From contig OX485807.1 of assembly GCA_950295325.1 (NCBI GenBank), positions 19,687,666 through 19,751,665 of the forward strand: a DNA stretch of 64,000 nt. The letters are read 5' to 3'. The position numbers and the translations under genes were made by a program. Below are positions 11,229 through 23,509 of the stretch, piece by piece. Every line of letters begins with the position of its first letter. Positions within the stretch are counted from its first letter, which is position 1. The DNA comes from Polytrichum commune (lineage: Eukaryota > Streptophyta > Polytrichopsida > Polytrichales > Polytrichaceae). The notes below the pieces were generated by a model. It ran no database searches and was not told the DNA's origin. It saw only the letters and a program-made list of their open reading frames with translations.

Positions 11229-11612
11229 TTATTGAATCGGCTTGGCTTCTTGGCCCCGAGGTCTTTACATGTGGAAAAATTGGCCACCGTTATAATCTTA
11301 TTCTAATGTGTAGTTGAAGTCGGCCTCCAACCCAAAAAGGGCTCAAACTAGGAGCAATCGGCCTTAAGGGAAATTGGCCTGGCCTCTAGGTGTAAAGCAA
11401 CCTTAAGAACTAGTTTTCTAGCTTATTCTACAAAGATAAATGGGCCAAACTAACCTTTCATAGACCGATCCAAGATTTCCGTAGACTAGTTCCATGCCCA
11501 TATCTAGTTTTAGATCTCAAGTTTCTTTAAAAAAAGAAAAAAAGAGGGGGTTCTCCATCCATAGGCCTAAGTTAGCCTCCGTTTTTTCCTCTTGGTATGC
11601 ACAATGCATGCA

Positions 11613-14600
11613 AGCTTTCATGCTCCTCCTTGTGGCCTGCCCAAGTTCTTTACTGCTTGGATAATGGCTAATAGCAATGACCCATGCTCAACAACCATGG
11701 TTCCTATAGGAAGGGCAAGGGGAGAAATTATCCCCCGGAAGTGGAAAAACTAATTTGTAGGAGCTTCCTACCACTCATAAAATGGCTTAATCCCTAAATG
11801 CCCAAGCCTTCACATTCAGTTTTCGGGTAGGGGTAACACCAATGCTTCAATTTTCAGTCATCTAGTGAAAATAAACTTTATTATCTTGAATTCCAATCGT
11901 ATGGATGTGAACTAGACTACCACGTATTTTTGCTGTGAACATTTGAAGTCAGTCGGATCACATTTGTTAGATCAAATTGATATGTGAACATGGCCTTCAT
12001 CAAGGGGGCACCTAGAGAATATTTTGATTTTTTTTGTTTATTTCATGACCGTTTTGGTCAAGGCCACAAATTTTTGATAGCTGGAACTTTACCATACTAT
12101 ATTGTGGTTGGCAAATGAGTTGCTCCCAAAAAATTGGGTTTTTTATTTAATGAAATTTAAGGTTGAGGCATCTAATGTATAACCAATCAAATAAGAGAGT
12201 TTGCATCTATTCAGGAGGAGTAATTGTGGGGAATTATTTTTCTTGCAAAGAGAAACAAATTTGAATGAGAATGCAATAACTTTACAAATAAATAATGAGT
12301 GTGGAAATTGTTACAAATCTTGAAGCATAAAATTTAGGGTCACACATAGTCGATCTATAGCTTAACCTAGAACCACCAAAAAAATTTAGCTCTCATCTAT
12401 GTCAGCATTACATGACCCTAGTGAGCAGTTGAATGGACATGGTCAACTATGCATGCCTTATGCCCCGATCACACCAAACTTTTTGTCCAGTTTCAACCGT
12501 GAAATTGCTAGAGATTATGCTTAGAAATAGATGTTGGCCCACCACTTTCACATTATTACAGCCGGAGATGCCGACGGATGATGTCTGAACTAGCCGATGT
12601 GATAAGCCCCTCAACCTTCGATAAAATCAGTCACCATCAAAGTTAAAGGGTCACATGAGGATATTTTGGAATATTTACTCTTTGTTTGGGAGTAAATAAC
12701 ATGTGCATAATTATTTTTTTCTTTGAATCCATCTGGTCAAGTTGTGCACAACTCTCACGTTGTCCTAAGGGATAAAACCCCACCCAAGTGGGCATTATAT
12801 GTAAAAGATATTGGCTCCTAAATTTGGCTCCTAGATTTGGGTAGCTCATTGGACCACCTCCCGAAACAAGCAATTCCAAACTAACAAACAATCCTACATG
12901 CTTGGAGCACAAGATTTTTATAAATGATATTGGCCCACATGGTAGTGGGCACCACCCTACACCAATTAAATACCTTTTTTCCTCGTACATTATCATCTAG
13001 TGGGTTGCAAACCCCATCAGAATATTAGGTGGTGACCCATTTTGGGTTGCATAAGCATTTAAGGGTTGAAGGGTAGCAACCAACACAAGGAGGTTCATTA
13101 CGAAGAACACAAGCCTACCTCCTTTGTGTGTCGCCCAAATCGCAATTTAGAGTCAATGTGGGGGCATGTTAGGCATGATTGTATTAAGTTCATTGATTAT
13201 CAACAAGTAGTTGTATGAATGAAATAAGTAAAGTTCTTGAGGACATCCTCTTGGATAACCTAGAGTCGTATTTGCAAAAGTAAAAGAAACCCTTTGCATT
13301 TTTGTATTGTCGGCATGTTCTTAAGTCCAACACTAGGTTTATTGTACATGAGTCATGAGTAGAAGTCAATGGAACCTATGCCAAAGCGGAAGGTTCCTCC
13401 TAGCAATGGTGCCGCTCGTGCAAATGAACATGAGGTTAATGAGCTCAAAGAAGAGGATGCAAACCTTCTTGCAAGCACTCCTAGCCTCAACACTCGGCCA
13501 TCACAAGTGAAGCTTCAAAAGCAAAAGCTCAATGATGGGAAAATGCATGAGTTGGTGTTAAGGGCATAAGCAAGGGCAATGGCAGACATGACCATTGCTT
13601 AGATGAGGAGATCATATACCTTGGCGCATCATGCGTCAATAGCCTTGCATATCCTCTCAAATTGGCATGTCACTTGCCCCGATTGCACAATAATGGATGA
13701 AGCTAAAGTGTCATCAAGATCTCAACCAGCTCAAGGCGACACTTGTGAAAGAGGCCGGAGCAGATATTGAGCAAAAACAAGTAAGTGTTAAGGAAGTCAC
13801 AACCAAGGTTGTGATGCATGCAACATTTGCAACTACGGAGGGATGCAATTGCCTCTACAACACTTAAGTAGTTGATGCAAGTGTGAGGGTTGCTTCAACG
13901 ATATTTCAAAAACTCGTGCCGCCAACTCCAACACCTAGACCCATAGCGTCAGTGCCCTTGCCTTTGAGGCAAGTAGGCCCCGCATCATACATTGAGGGCG
14001 ATGATGATTTGCTCAAGGAACCGGCCTTTGCAAACATGGATTGGAAGCCCTAGGATGAGGGTTTCTTCCCCTCCCATGTGCAGGAGACCCAACAACATAG
14101 TAGGCTTCCTCCGCTTGCCAATTGCTACCGACCCAACCCTATGTAGATGTATTCTAACAACAACAATCCTCTTCCTTTGAGTGTATTTGGGCAAGGATTA
14201 GATGGTCTATTTGATCCTCCAATTTATTTGCACAACGTATTTAGAAATTAGTTCCAATAGACGTAATACACAATACAACAATCACATTCTTGAAGCATTG
14301 TTTTTCATATAAATTTAATTTTAACTCATTATTTTTTTTTTCCATTCCATTCCCATTTCCTCTAAATCTTTGGGCTTTGCCTTGAAGCTCTTCCTTTGGT
14401 TTATTCTTTCCTTTTGCTTCATTGCCTCAATTTTCATTCTTTGTTTTAGGTCTAGGTTGTTTGATGGTATTATCTGCATGTAGTTTGCTTCAATTTGCAA
14501 GTTTTTTGCTTGTTCTTGTTGGTTGTATTGCATCTTGGCAAGGCTGATGTTGAAGATGCATTTTTTTGGTGTAGTCTTTTAGTGTTATTGGTTGCATGTC

Positions 14601-16251
14601 ATGTGTTTTGCAAGTATAGGTTCTTTGTTGTTGATGTTGAATGTCTTCTTATTTGCGGGTTTTTGTCTTTGCTTTAGATGTTATGATTTTTGTTCAGTTG
14701 AATTTTGGTGGTTGCGAGTTGCAAGCTTGTGGATTGATGAAGGTTGATGAAAACATGTTGGTTGATGTACAATAATGAAGGTGCTGTATTGGAAGGTTGA
14801 ATGTTGGGCAAAGGGTTGATGTAGGTCCAATCAAATGCAATGTTTACTCAAATTTTGTGTGGTTCTATACTTGCTAGTTAATGTCATGTGATTGCAAACT
14901 CAATGTTATGTTGGTTAGGTGATGTACCCATGGTGTAGATTTGAGTGGCTTTGGTTAAACTCAAAGTCGTAGGCATTTAACCAACACATTATGGTAAAGA
15001 GTGAAGTCATAGCCTACGGAAAAGCAAAATCATTCTAATATAAACCAAATTCTCTATGAGAATACTATAGTATAGTATGACCAAACGTGCAATTTTTTTT
15101 GAAAGAATGATTGTTACATTACAATATACATTTGCATATGAATAAATGTACAATATCCATAAATTGTACCAAACCAATTTTGTAATTTATATTATTCCTC
15201 ATACATTTTAAACTTCACCATATTCTCAACCCACAATTCTTTGCACAAGTTGTAGTAAGAGGTTTAGTTCACTTTGAAAGCTACAAGCATAGAACTCTTG
15301 AAGAAAAGCATACAAGCCCTCATCCCTTTTGTGTGCTATAATCTTATTGTGTATCACAACAAGTGCAAACGTCATATTAGTTGGTTTTGGCCCGTCGTTA
15401 CCTTGTGGATCTCATTCATCCCAACTACTTAATGACCCCATCACTAGGGAGCTTCTGTTGGAAACTACACTTGGTATCCTTTTGGTTATGTTAAAGAGAC
15501 TTTCAACCTTGGACATATGATATCATGGAACAAACTTCTCTCTTATGTGCTAACACTTCAGCCAATAAACCACAAAACAAGGTATGATCTCTTGATTGGG
15601 TGAGCCTCTTTCTTCTAAACTTAACCCTTATTCTTCTCATTGCTAGATCTGCTAGCTTACACACATGATTATGGTTCTAGATCTTCCCCATTAAGTGCAT
15701 TGAATCTCTTGATCCGCTAACTTACCCTAGTTGAGTAAAGTGTGTCCTGTCTAAGTGGGAGTGAGCCAAGTACTTTCAACTTCCTACTAGCCCCAGGGGA
15801 GTAACAGTGCCAAACCCATGAATAATCATCAAAAAAAAAATTTAAATTTAAAAAATGAGAGCTGACCCTTGTGCTTCTCTTTATACATTACTCAAGGGTG
15901 GCAACCATCGCCAACTTGTCTGCTTTCTTAGTAGCTAATACGTGTCAGACTTCTGACTTGTCGGATAGACCAACAACCAATATGTTGTTCCAACTATTTG
16001 CCAACTATGTGTCTAGTGGGTACGTTGTTCCTCTTGAAATCCTACTCATTATTTCTTAATCCTAAAATTATGGGTTATGTCCTAATAATATTTATTCCCT
16101 AATTAAACCAACCCTTACAACCCCCTATCCCCATGAAACAATTCAATTATCAATATCGTCTAACCCTTGTGAAAAAAATATTCTTATGGAGTTGCTTGCC
16201 TCTTGTCATAATCTACTCACATGCTAAGGACATCAAGTAATATCATACATC
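11613..16251. other. 4.6 kb without a recognised gene
   Basis: AT-rich, with short unrelated ORFs (12643-12996 minus, 117 codons; 14321-14533 minus, Lys/Gln-rich) that show no domain. The only stretch with some coding character is 13369-14053, listed separately. Confidence 0.45.
13369..14053 (+). pseudogene. unrecognised coding-like remnant
   Basis: A 66-codon open frame at 13369-13569 is charged (EHEVNELKEEDANLL). In a second frame from about 13690 to 14053 a nearly open stretch reads through one stop at about 13866 and includes KEVTTKVVMHATFATTEG and LVPPTPTPRPIASVPLPLR, ending in AFANMDWKP. It could be a worn retrotransposon gag or host protein fragment. I do not recognise a family and infer coding origin only from length and composition. 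Confidence 0.25.
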
Positions 16252-16259
16252 ATTCTTTG

Positions 16260-16667
16260 CACGGGGAGGTCACTTCATTGTGAAGTTGACACCACGTGCG
16301 GACAAAGTTTGCTACCCCTATATTACATGCCATATATAATTTTAAAATTTATGATATCTTTCTACATATACATAACCATTGATAGTATCTTTTGTATTTT
16401 TTTTTGAAATTTTTAGTCATCTTTATTTTTTTTAGTAATTGTTTTAGTTCAATTCTGTGTCATTCTAGTTAGAAATGGTATGTTTTATGAAAAAAACAAA
16501 TCATCAAATCTAGTTACCACTTTTGACTATGTCATAGGTACTGTGTATATCTACTCATGAAAAAAATTTGATAAAATTTTGACCCATTTTGGTGGTGCAA
16601 CTTACCAAAAGAAGATTTTTTTGGTCGCACGTGGTGTTCAACTTGACAATGGAGTGATCTACCCGTG
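16260..16667. mobile_element. hAT-like MITE, 408 bp
   Basis: Terminal inverted repeats of about 47 bp: CACGGGGAGGTCACTTCATT at 16260 and the reverse complement CACGGGTAGATCACTCCATT from 16667, continuing through AAGTTGA(A)CACCACGTGCG. It is flanked by the perfect 8-bp TSD ATTCTTTG (16252-16259 and 16668-16675). An 8-bp TSD with CA...TG ends fits hAT. The interior is AT-rich and non-coding, so it would have depended on a transposase from elsewhere. Confidence 0.85.
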
Positions 16668-16675
16668 ATTCTTTG

Positions 16676-18164
16676 TCATGGCATCAACCAATTAACCAAT
16701 ATGCTATTTTCTCTAAAGAAGCTTATTCTTGTGTACCGAGAGTTATCACATGGGTGATCTATGATGACATGCTAAAGGTTCATTACTTAGAATTTACACT
16801 CACTCAAGACAATAACGCTAACATTAGAGGCATTATGAAAGGTTGTTCACTTCTTGCCCTCCATGAGAAAGAAGCACCTTACTAATAAAGAGCTTCATGT
16901 ATCTAGTGGGGTTTTTATCCTTCTATAAGTAGGAGGGACCAAATTGACCCCACATTAGTATGCATCCTATTAAAGTTGTCATGAAAATAATATGACAAGT
17001 CCAACTCACCAAACTAATTCCTTGGGACTTGCATAACATCCATGTATAAATCATAATAAATATGAAGATAAACCACATTGAGAAAAACATTCATAAAAAG
17101 GTTCATTGTGTTTTCTTTCACTCTCCTCTTCACCTTTTGTGTTTGTGCTATGGGAAGAGGCATAACACCTCATGCTGCATCTTGGACGACCGTGATCATC
17201 AATAGGCTAATGAGCTCACAATCACACCAATACCTAGTTGTGGGCGTTACTTTTTATTTAATTTATTTGTGCTATGGGACAAACTTGCCTATATTTTAGC
17301 ACCCACCGAACTTATCCAACCCGAGGTAAAATTGGAAGGAAATTGATCATCATGCCATTGCTTTGAAATTTTTCTATAGGGACATGTTGTCTCATGAGGG
17401 TCCCATCACCCACAACAAAAGTTACAACACCATAATTAGTGTTACTAATCAATATTGAATTGAAGGGCTAGGACCGTAGTCTTTGAGAAAGTGTAGAAGT
17501 CCACATGAAGTAATTGCATTCAATAGACAAAATTATTGTAATTAGGAACTAATCACACAGTGCAGTAAATATGCACACTCATGTGTGCATCTAGGTTGCC
17601 TACATAACCACATGAATTATCTTGGGTTGAAATCATAGTACAAAAAATTATAACTTTGTTTATTCATTTGTATAGAAACCACAAGATAAAGAATCTTGCG
17701 TTTCGTTAATGGTTCGAAATTATTGAATGTAGTGTGGAATGTTGATAAGTTAGCGTGGGGATACCTAATCACACATCTCAATGTAGTAAAGTCCACATTT
17801 TTAGCCACAACTATAACAAAAATGCAATTTTTTAAAATTGAAGTATTGTGCTCTACACTACACACCACATCATTTTAGCTAGTAAGACTTGTCATGCACA
17901 CATTATATAGTGTTGGAATCCTTCATTTGAGATACAATATTTTAAGCATGAAGAACTAGTAGGTGCAAACCCGGTTAAGGTTATGGTTTGTGGCACCCAT
18001 GTTAGGGGTTGTTTTACAAAACCATTATAAATTTATAGTGACTTATTCCGACTCAATCCTACTAAACTAAATTGAAGGATATGAGGCTAACTATGAACCA
18101 AACCTCGTCAAAAAGAAATTTTCCAAGTTCCAAAGACCTCCCAATAACTTCACCTTCAAAGTGA
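16676..18164. other. non-coding stretch
   Basis: Only short ORFs without recognisable features (16673-16885, 17078-17299 plus; 17617-17868 minus). Nothing supported. Confidence 0.45.
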
Positions 18165-18166
18165 TA

Positions 18167-18638
18167 CACCGTTTGTGGTATTTAGTGTCACGTACACTAT
18201 TTGCGATGGGCATAAACTAGATGCCTAGAGGTTTTAAAGTGTCATGTTGGCTAATCATCAATATGATACTATTCGCCAGCACAAGTAACTTTTTTTTGAG
18301 AAAAATTATTTACATAATGATGTTTAGCTTTGTGTATTTGGAATACTTGAGATGATAGTTTTGCATATTAGTATGTAAGGAGTATTATTGAGCATACTAA
18401 TGGCAAGTGTCATTTGTGTACATTTCAACTTGTAGACCATTATGCAACATAAGCATACACCTCATTAATATTGTTGAACACACTCGTGCTAAGATATTAG
18501 TAAGCACACCGGAACGCCAAGTGCCATGAGATGACACCAATGGTTTTCGATCGTCACTGTAACCTACCATACGCCTCAGGAGTCAAAATAGGGTAAGTGA
18601 CACTATTATGCATGTGACGCTAAATACGATAAATGTTG
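18167..18638. mobile_element. TA-flanked TIR element (MITE candidate), 472 bp
   Basis: CACCGTTTGTGGTATTTAGT at 18167 pairs with the reverse complement CAACATTTATCGTATTTAGC from 18638. About 20 of 26 bases agree, continuing to GTCAC. TA dinucleotides flank both sides (18165-18166, 18639-18640), as in Tc1/mariner-type insertions. The ATTTAGYGT motif is shared with the elements at 43049 and 44701. Arms are diverged, so the call is tentative. Confidence 0.5.
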
Positions 18639-18640
18639 TA

Positions 18641-20534
18641 CATGGGTGACCATGTTCTACTCGACAACAACTTACCATTTTGAAAGCCCGTGAGTCGGTA
18701 GACATAGTAAGTCAAATCCATGATTATAATAGTGCTCCATATAGAAACTTACTCACCAAGACACAAAAATCACGCCTCCCGATTTCCGCGTCCCTTGAGG
18801 GCCGATTCACATTGGCCCCTATCTACCCAAAAAAACCAATTCAAAGCCACCACAATGCCTCCTTTTAGTCTTTTTCCTCATTAAAAAATGAGCATGGTAT
18901 CTCTTCCCTTTCATAGTATAGTGTGTCATATTCGAAACACATGCATGGGAATAATTACTTGAAGGGTGACGACCAGGTCGTGTGCACACTAGGAATGTGT
19001 AAGTTGGAGATTGAGGGGCAAAAAGTTATCAAAAAATATTTGGTCAATGCAACAAACATGGGGAGAGCAAGATTCCTAGAATATATGGACACCAAATTCT
19101 AGGCACATTTGGTGGGCTACGATGCCCACTAACTTATTCAACAAACTCGGTGCATGTAGCTAGTAGGGTGGAGTTGCTCTCACGAGCTTGGGGTAGATAA
19201 AAATGGGTAAGGCAAGGTAGGTGGGTTTAAGTGGCTAGTTCTCTTAATTGGAACCCTACATTTGATTGGCATGTGGTTCGGTGAGGATCAAAGAGCAAGC
19301 ATAATAAGGATACATGTTTAAAAGAGAGATTAGATTACAAATATTAATAATTACTCTACAATTAATGGTGAACACGATTGTGAGGAGCTATGTATCCAAT
19401 TAAGAAATCAACAATCATGCACTTATGATAACCATGACTAAATCAAGGGAGGTCTGATTTTTAGTACGTTCTTGCAAATGTTTTCATTGTAGATTTGCTA
19501 AATGCAACACAAATTTTGTTGTGTAAATCTAATATGTAGAAGTTGGAGAACATGAAAACAAATCAAATAACATGCGCATACCTTCCGTGAACCTATTGTG
19601 GGCACTTCCCCAACTCCACATACAAAAGTTTGGCCATTGGTTTGGATTGGAAAAGGTCTCCTCTAGTTGACAAATGATTGTCAAGATTGTCATTTCAACT
19701 TTTAAAATTGGAGTTGAGATGCAAAAGTTATAAGACCTCAAAGAGAATATACAAGTTTTTTCTTTTAAAAAACCACTTAGACTCTCATAATTGTGTCAAA
19801 TTTTTAACTATATAATGATGTTTAAATTTGAGCATACAATCAAATCTAGTTGAGTATGGAGGTTGGGTGGGGTCGAGAATAAGTCAAATACTAGTCGGGA
19901 ACTATTCCATGGCTATTCTTTTACCAACATTGTTACTAGAGATTCAAGTTAATAAACTCGGGTGAAGCGCTATCACTTAATATTATAATGGAATTGATAG
20001 GAATTGAATAATATTATGATTATTGTGAGAGATATTTCCATGTATCGATGTTGAGTTGCAAAGTTGGCCACATATCATTCAAATATAAGTGTTCAATTCT
20101 AAAATGTCACCATATAAGGCTCATTTACCTTATACATACTTACTATAAGGTAGCAACAATACCAAAGAAAAGGTAAAATTAGGTTAGTTGATCCCATCAT
20201 CAAAGATTGAGAATTAGGAAACTAGTCATTAATGCATTTATGAGGGAAGCTAAGACATGAGTGGTGAGTGGTAACATGTGAGTGATGAAGCCAAATTATG
20301 TGGATGTGCACAATCTTAGGGTCCACACTCTAAATTTGGCTCTCATTTGATTGCATTTTTCCAAGTGTAAAGTTACACATTATGAAAAGAAAAAAACGTT
20401 GGGGGCCTATTACCATGGATACTTGAAAATCTATCATTCCATTGCTAATATTTACTATAAAAAATCATAGAAATACATGCCACTAATGGACATTATAAAC
20501 AAACATTTGACCACATATTTTGGAGCATCACTTA
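18641..20534. other. non-coding stretch
   Basis: No recognisable gene. The minus-strand MULE-like gene would have continued leftwards into here, but similarity to a coding frame is lost near 20535. Confidence 0.4.
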
Positions 20535-20609
20535 CTTCCTACAACACTAGCAAGTTCAAGTAGTGGCATGACCTTGTTGTAGGTGATCATTGGGGTGTGA
20601 ATGAACTTG
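20535..20609 (-). pseudogene. 3' fragment of MULE-like/SWIM gene, left of the CACTA insertion
   Basis: On the minus strand this flank reads KFIHTPMITYNKVMPLLELA, the stretch that normally follows a plant SWIM zinc finger (a KFIH-P..SYNEV...LE-like block). It joins, in the same frame and in the middle of a codon, to YLCKVDYGNDK at the other side of the CACTA element (26117-26150). This shows that both flanks were once one gene. Confidence 0.65.
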
Positions 20610-21770
20610 CACTACTACAAAACACGTCTTTTACAATTGGGTTTTCCAACTCATACAAGTGAGAAAACCAGGACTTTACTGACGTGGAAAACGACCAGTC
20701 GCTCCGGACAAGCAGTATAGGAATATCGGACAGGACGTTCCCAATGGATACGTTCCCAATGGCAGTGAAGTTGGACTTGCGACGCGTGCCTTACTTCATA
20801 GAGTCATGTCCTATTTCACTATGTTTTGGCAATATAAGTAAGATACGACACACGTCCATATAACTCAACGAAGTGATACAATATCACGGGCACTAGTCAT
20901 GTAAGGTTTTGTTTACTTCACTGAACAAAGTAATACAATGAAAAATGCATACATTCCAAATTACTAGTGAACGATAAGAACGTGGTGAAACAAATATGTA
21001 ACCACGTGGCTAAGATTAATTGAATTAATTTTCACACATTACTTATTATAGTAAACGCGGACAACCAAGTGGATAGTCAATAACGTTGCGTAGTTAGCTT
21101 CTTTGACTTTAGGTAGTAAATACATACAACAACTGCATATTTTCTTACTTCACGTCGTCATGTAAACATCACTGTCTGGAGTGATGTTTACCTCAACCAG
21201 TGGTTTATGATCTACGTTGTTAGGTCATGTGGTTCACGAATGTCTTTTTTGTGTATTACTAGCAGTGAAGTATACATGATATTGCCAAGTGTATGTGTAA
21301 CTGTACGTAGTAAGTGTCTGTGACTACCAAGAGTGAATACATATTTAGATGGCATATATTTCTTACTTGAAGTCGTGATATCTATATTACTATGTAACGT
21401 AATGTAGACAACAAATTCTGGTATTTTGTTATACGTTGTGAGGTTATGTGGTCTTCACATGTCTTTAGTGTATATTACTGGTACTGCAGTGAATATCGAC
21501 TGCGCTAAGTGGCATGATTAGGCTGCAACTATGCGCGTTTACTGCAACTAGTAACATGCGGCTGACTCAACATAGTCATAAATTTATGGCATTAACAATA
21601 TATTGATATTTATCATACGAGGATAATCGCAAACATGATCATTTAGTTCAAAAACCAAATCATATTCATCCAATAATATTATAAATGTTTTACAAATTGC
21701 TTATAACAATGGTAAACACTGAATTCCAAATATCTGCAAATCAACCTAGGTCTACAAATCCACTCCACAC

Positions 21771-22073
21771 TCACGTAGCCGCACATAAATTTACACATTC
21801 GCTTGACCAAAGAATGTAATGGCCCTTCGCTTTGCCAATAGTAGTCACTGGAGGGTCGTCTCCAGTGAGAGGTTCGAGCAAAGGATAGTCGTCTTCAAGT
21901 GACTCCGTGACGGCCAATGATACATAACCATTGCCAATCACCTTCCCATGCAGCATCCCACCTGCTACATTTTGAACTACACCCTTCCCAATGGTTTTCG
22001 CTTTCGAATCCGGAGAATCATAGCCACGCAGGTAAACCAAGCCCCCCGTAGTCTGCACAATTCCCACGTACAT
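21771..22073 (-). pseudogene. CACTA-associated ORF fragment (transposon C-terminal domain-like)
   Basis: A 100-codon frame with GKGVVQNVAGGMLHGKVIGN, then YVSLAVTESLEDDYPLLEP, then a T-x-G-x-A-x-G-x-x-I-x-W pattern (TIGKAKGHYILW). This resembles the domain at the C-terminus of plant En/Spm ORFs that ends in a short acidic/Pro loop and an IAWP-like motif. It sits inside the CACTA ends, which supports the reading. No catalytic residues are present. The function is unknown beyond association with these transposons. Confidence 0.45.
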
Positions 22074-22773
22074 ATGTTACTGTTCCAAATTTTGAGCAAG
22101 AATCACACTATTTTGCAGGTGTTGATATTTGCAGATCAAAGAAATATTCAATCCAAAGTACTAAAGTTTCATTGTTGTCATATCTACTTTGCTATGTCAG
22201 TTTTTCTTTACTATGTCAAGTAATGTTTACTATGACATGTCCAGTAGTGTTTACTATGTGCAGTAATATTGTTGATGGGCTAGACCTAAATTTCTATGCA
22301 ATGTTTATTCAACCATTTTAGCCTTACATTGATTAATGCATTGTAAACTAATGTAGAGAAGGACATTAATGTTAGTTCTACCGAACATGGCCGAAAATTT
22401 TAGAATTTCCTAGTTTTAGAATTTTCTACAGCTGGTTCTTAGTATGCACCACTTCTTACATAAATGTATATCTCTTGAAATCCATCTCTAATGTCTAAAC
22501 ACTCCACGGCTTTATGGCTATCACATTACTGCTTCTAGTAATATAGGACAACTATGTTGCAGGCCAATAACTATACGTAGTAAGCGTTAGTGACTACGAG
22601 TAGTAAAAAAATACGACAATGGCCATTATTGTATACTGGCTATAGTGATACTTCACCATGTGGAGTTATGTTTACATAAAAATATAACTAGCATAAACAC
22701 TCAGAATAATGCAATCCCCCTTCGTGAGAACGTAACCTTTCTACAACATTGCACCGGCCTCCAAAGTTAATTT

Positions 22774-23509
<736 letters not shown>

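Larger units (their letters stand above)
7995..11403. mobile_element. PIF/Harbinger DNA transposon, 3409 bp, both ends present
   Basis: The terminal inverted repeats are GGGCCGCTTTACACCTAGAG at 7995 and, reversed, AGGTTGCTTTACACCTAGAG ending at 11403; the similarity continues to GGCCAATT. The TSD is TAA on the right (11404-11406) and TCA on the left (7992-7994, one change), and the adjacent tandem copies show the original AGCTATTAAGA site, so the 3-bp TAA duplication typical of the superfamily is well supported. The element carries two convergent genes: a Myb/trihelix-like ORF1 on plus and a DDE transposase on minus. Both are broken, so it looks immobile now. Confidence 0.88.
7181..11612 (+). 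repeat. 342-bp tandem repeat, about three copies, third copy split by PIF element
   Basis: Copies start at GGCATCAAAYKC at 7194, 7536 and 7878, an exact 342-bp spacing. Shared blocks include GAAGTCACCCACGT, TTCTTGATGTTGT, GTGGTGTCGAGCTATTAA, GCTTATTCTAC, GACAAGTCCCATGCC and CTCTAGCCATAGGC. The third copy stops at 7994 and resumes at 11404 after the Harbinger element, continuing to about 11612, where it decays at CAATGCATGCAA. Frames inside the copies are broken, so this is a satellite-like or duplicated non-coding repeat. Confidence 0.85.
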
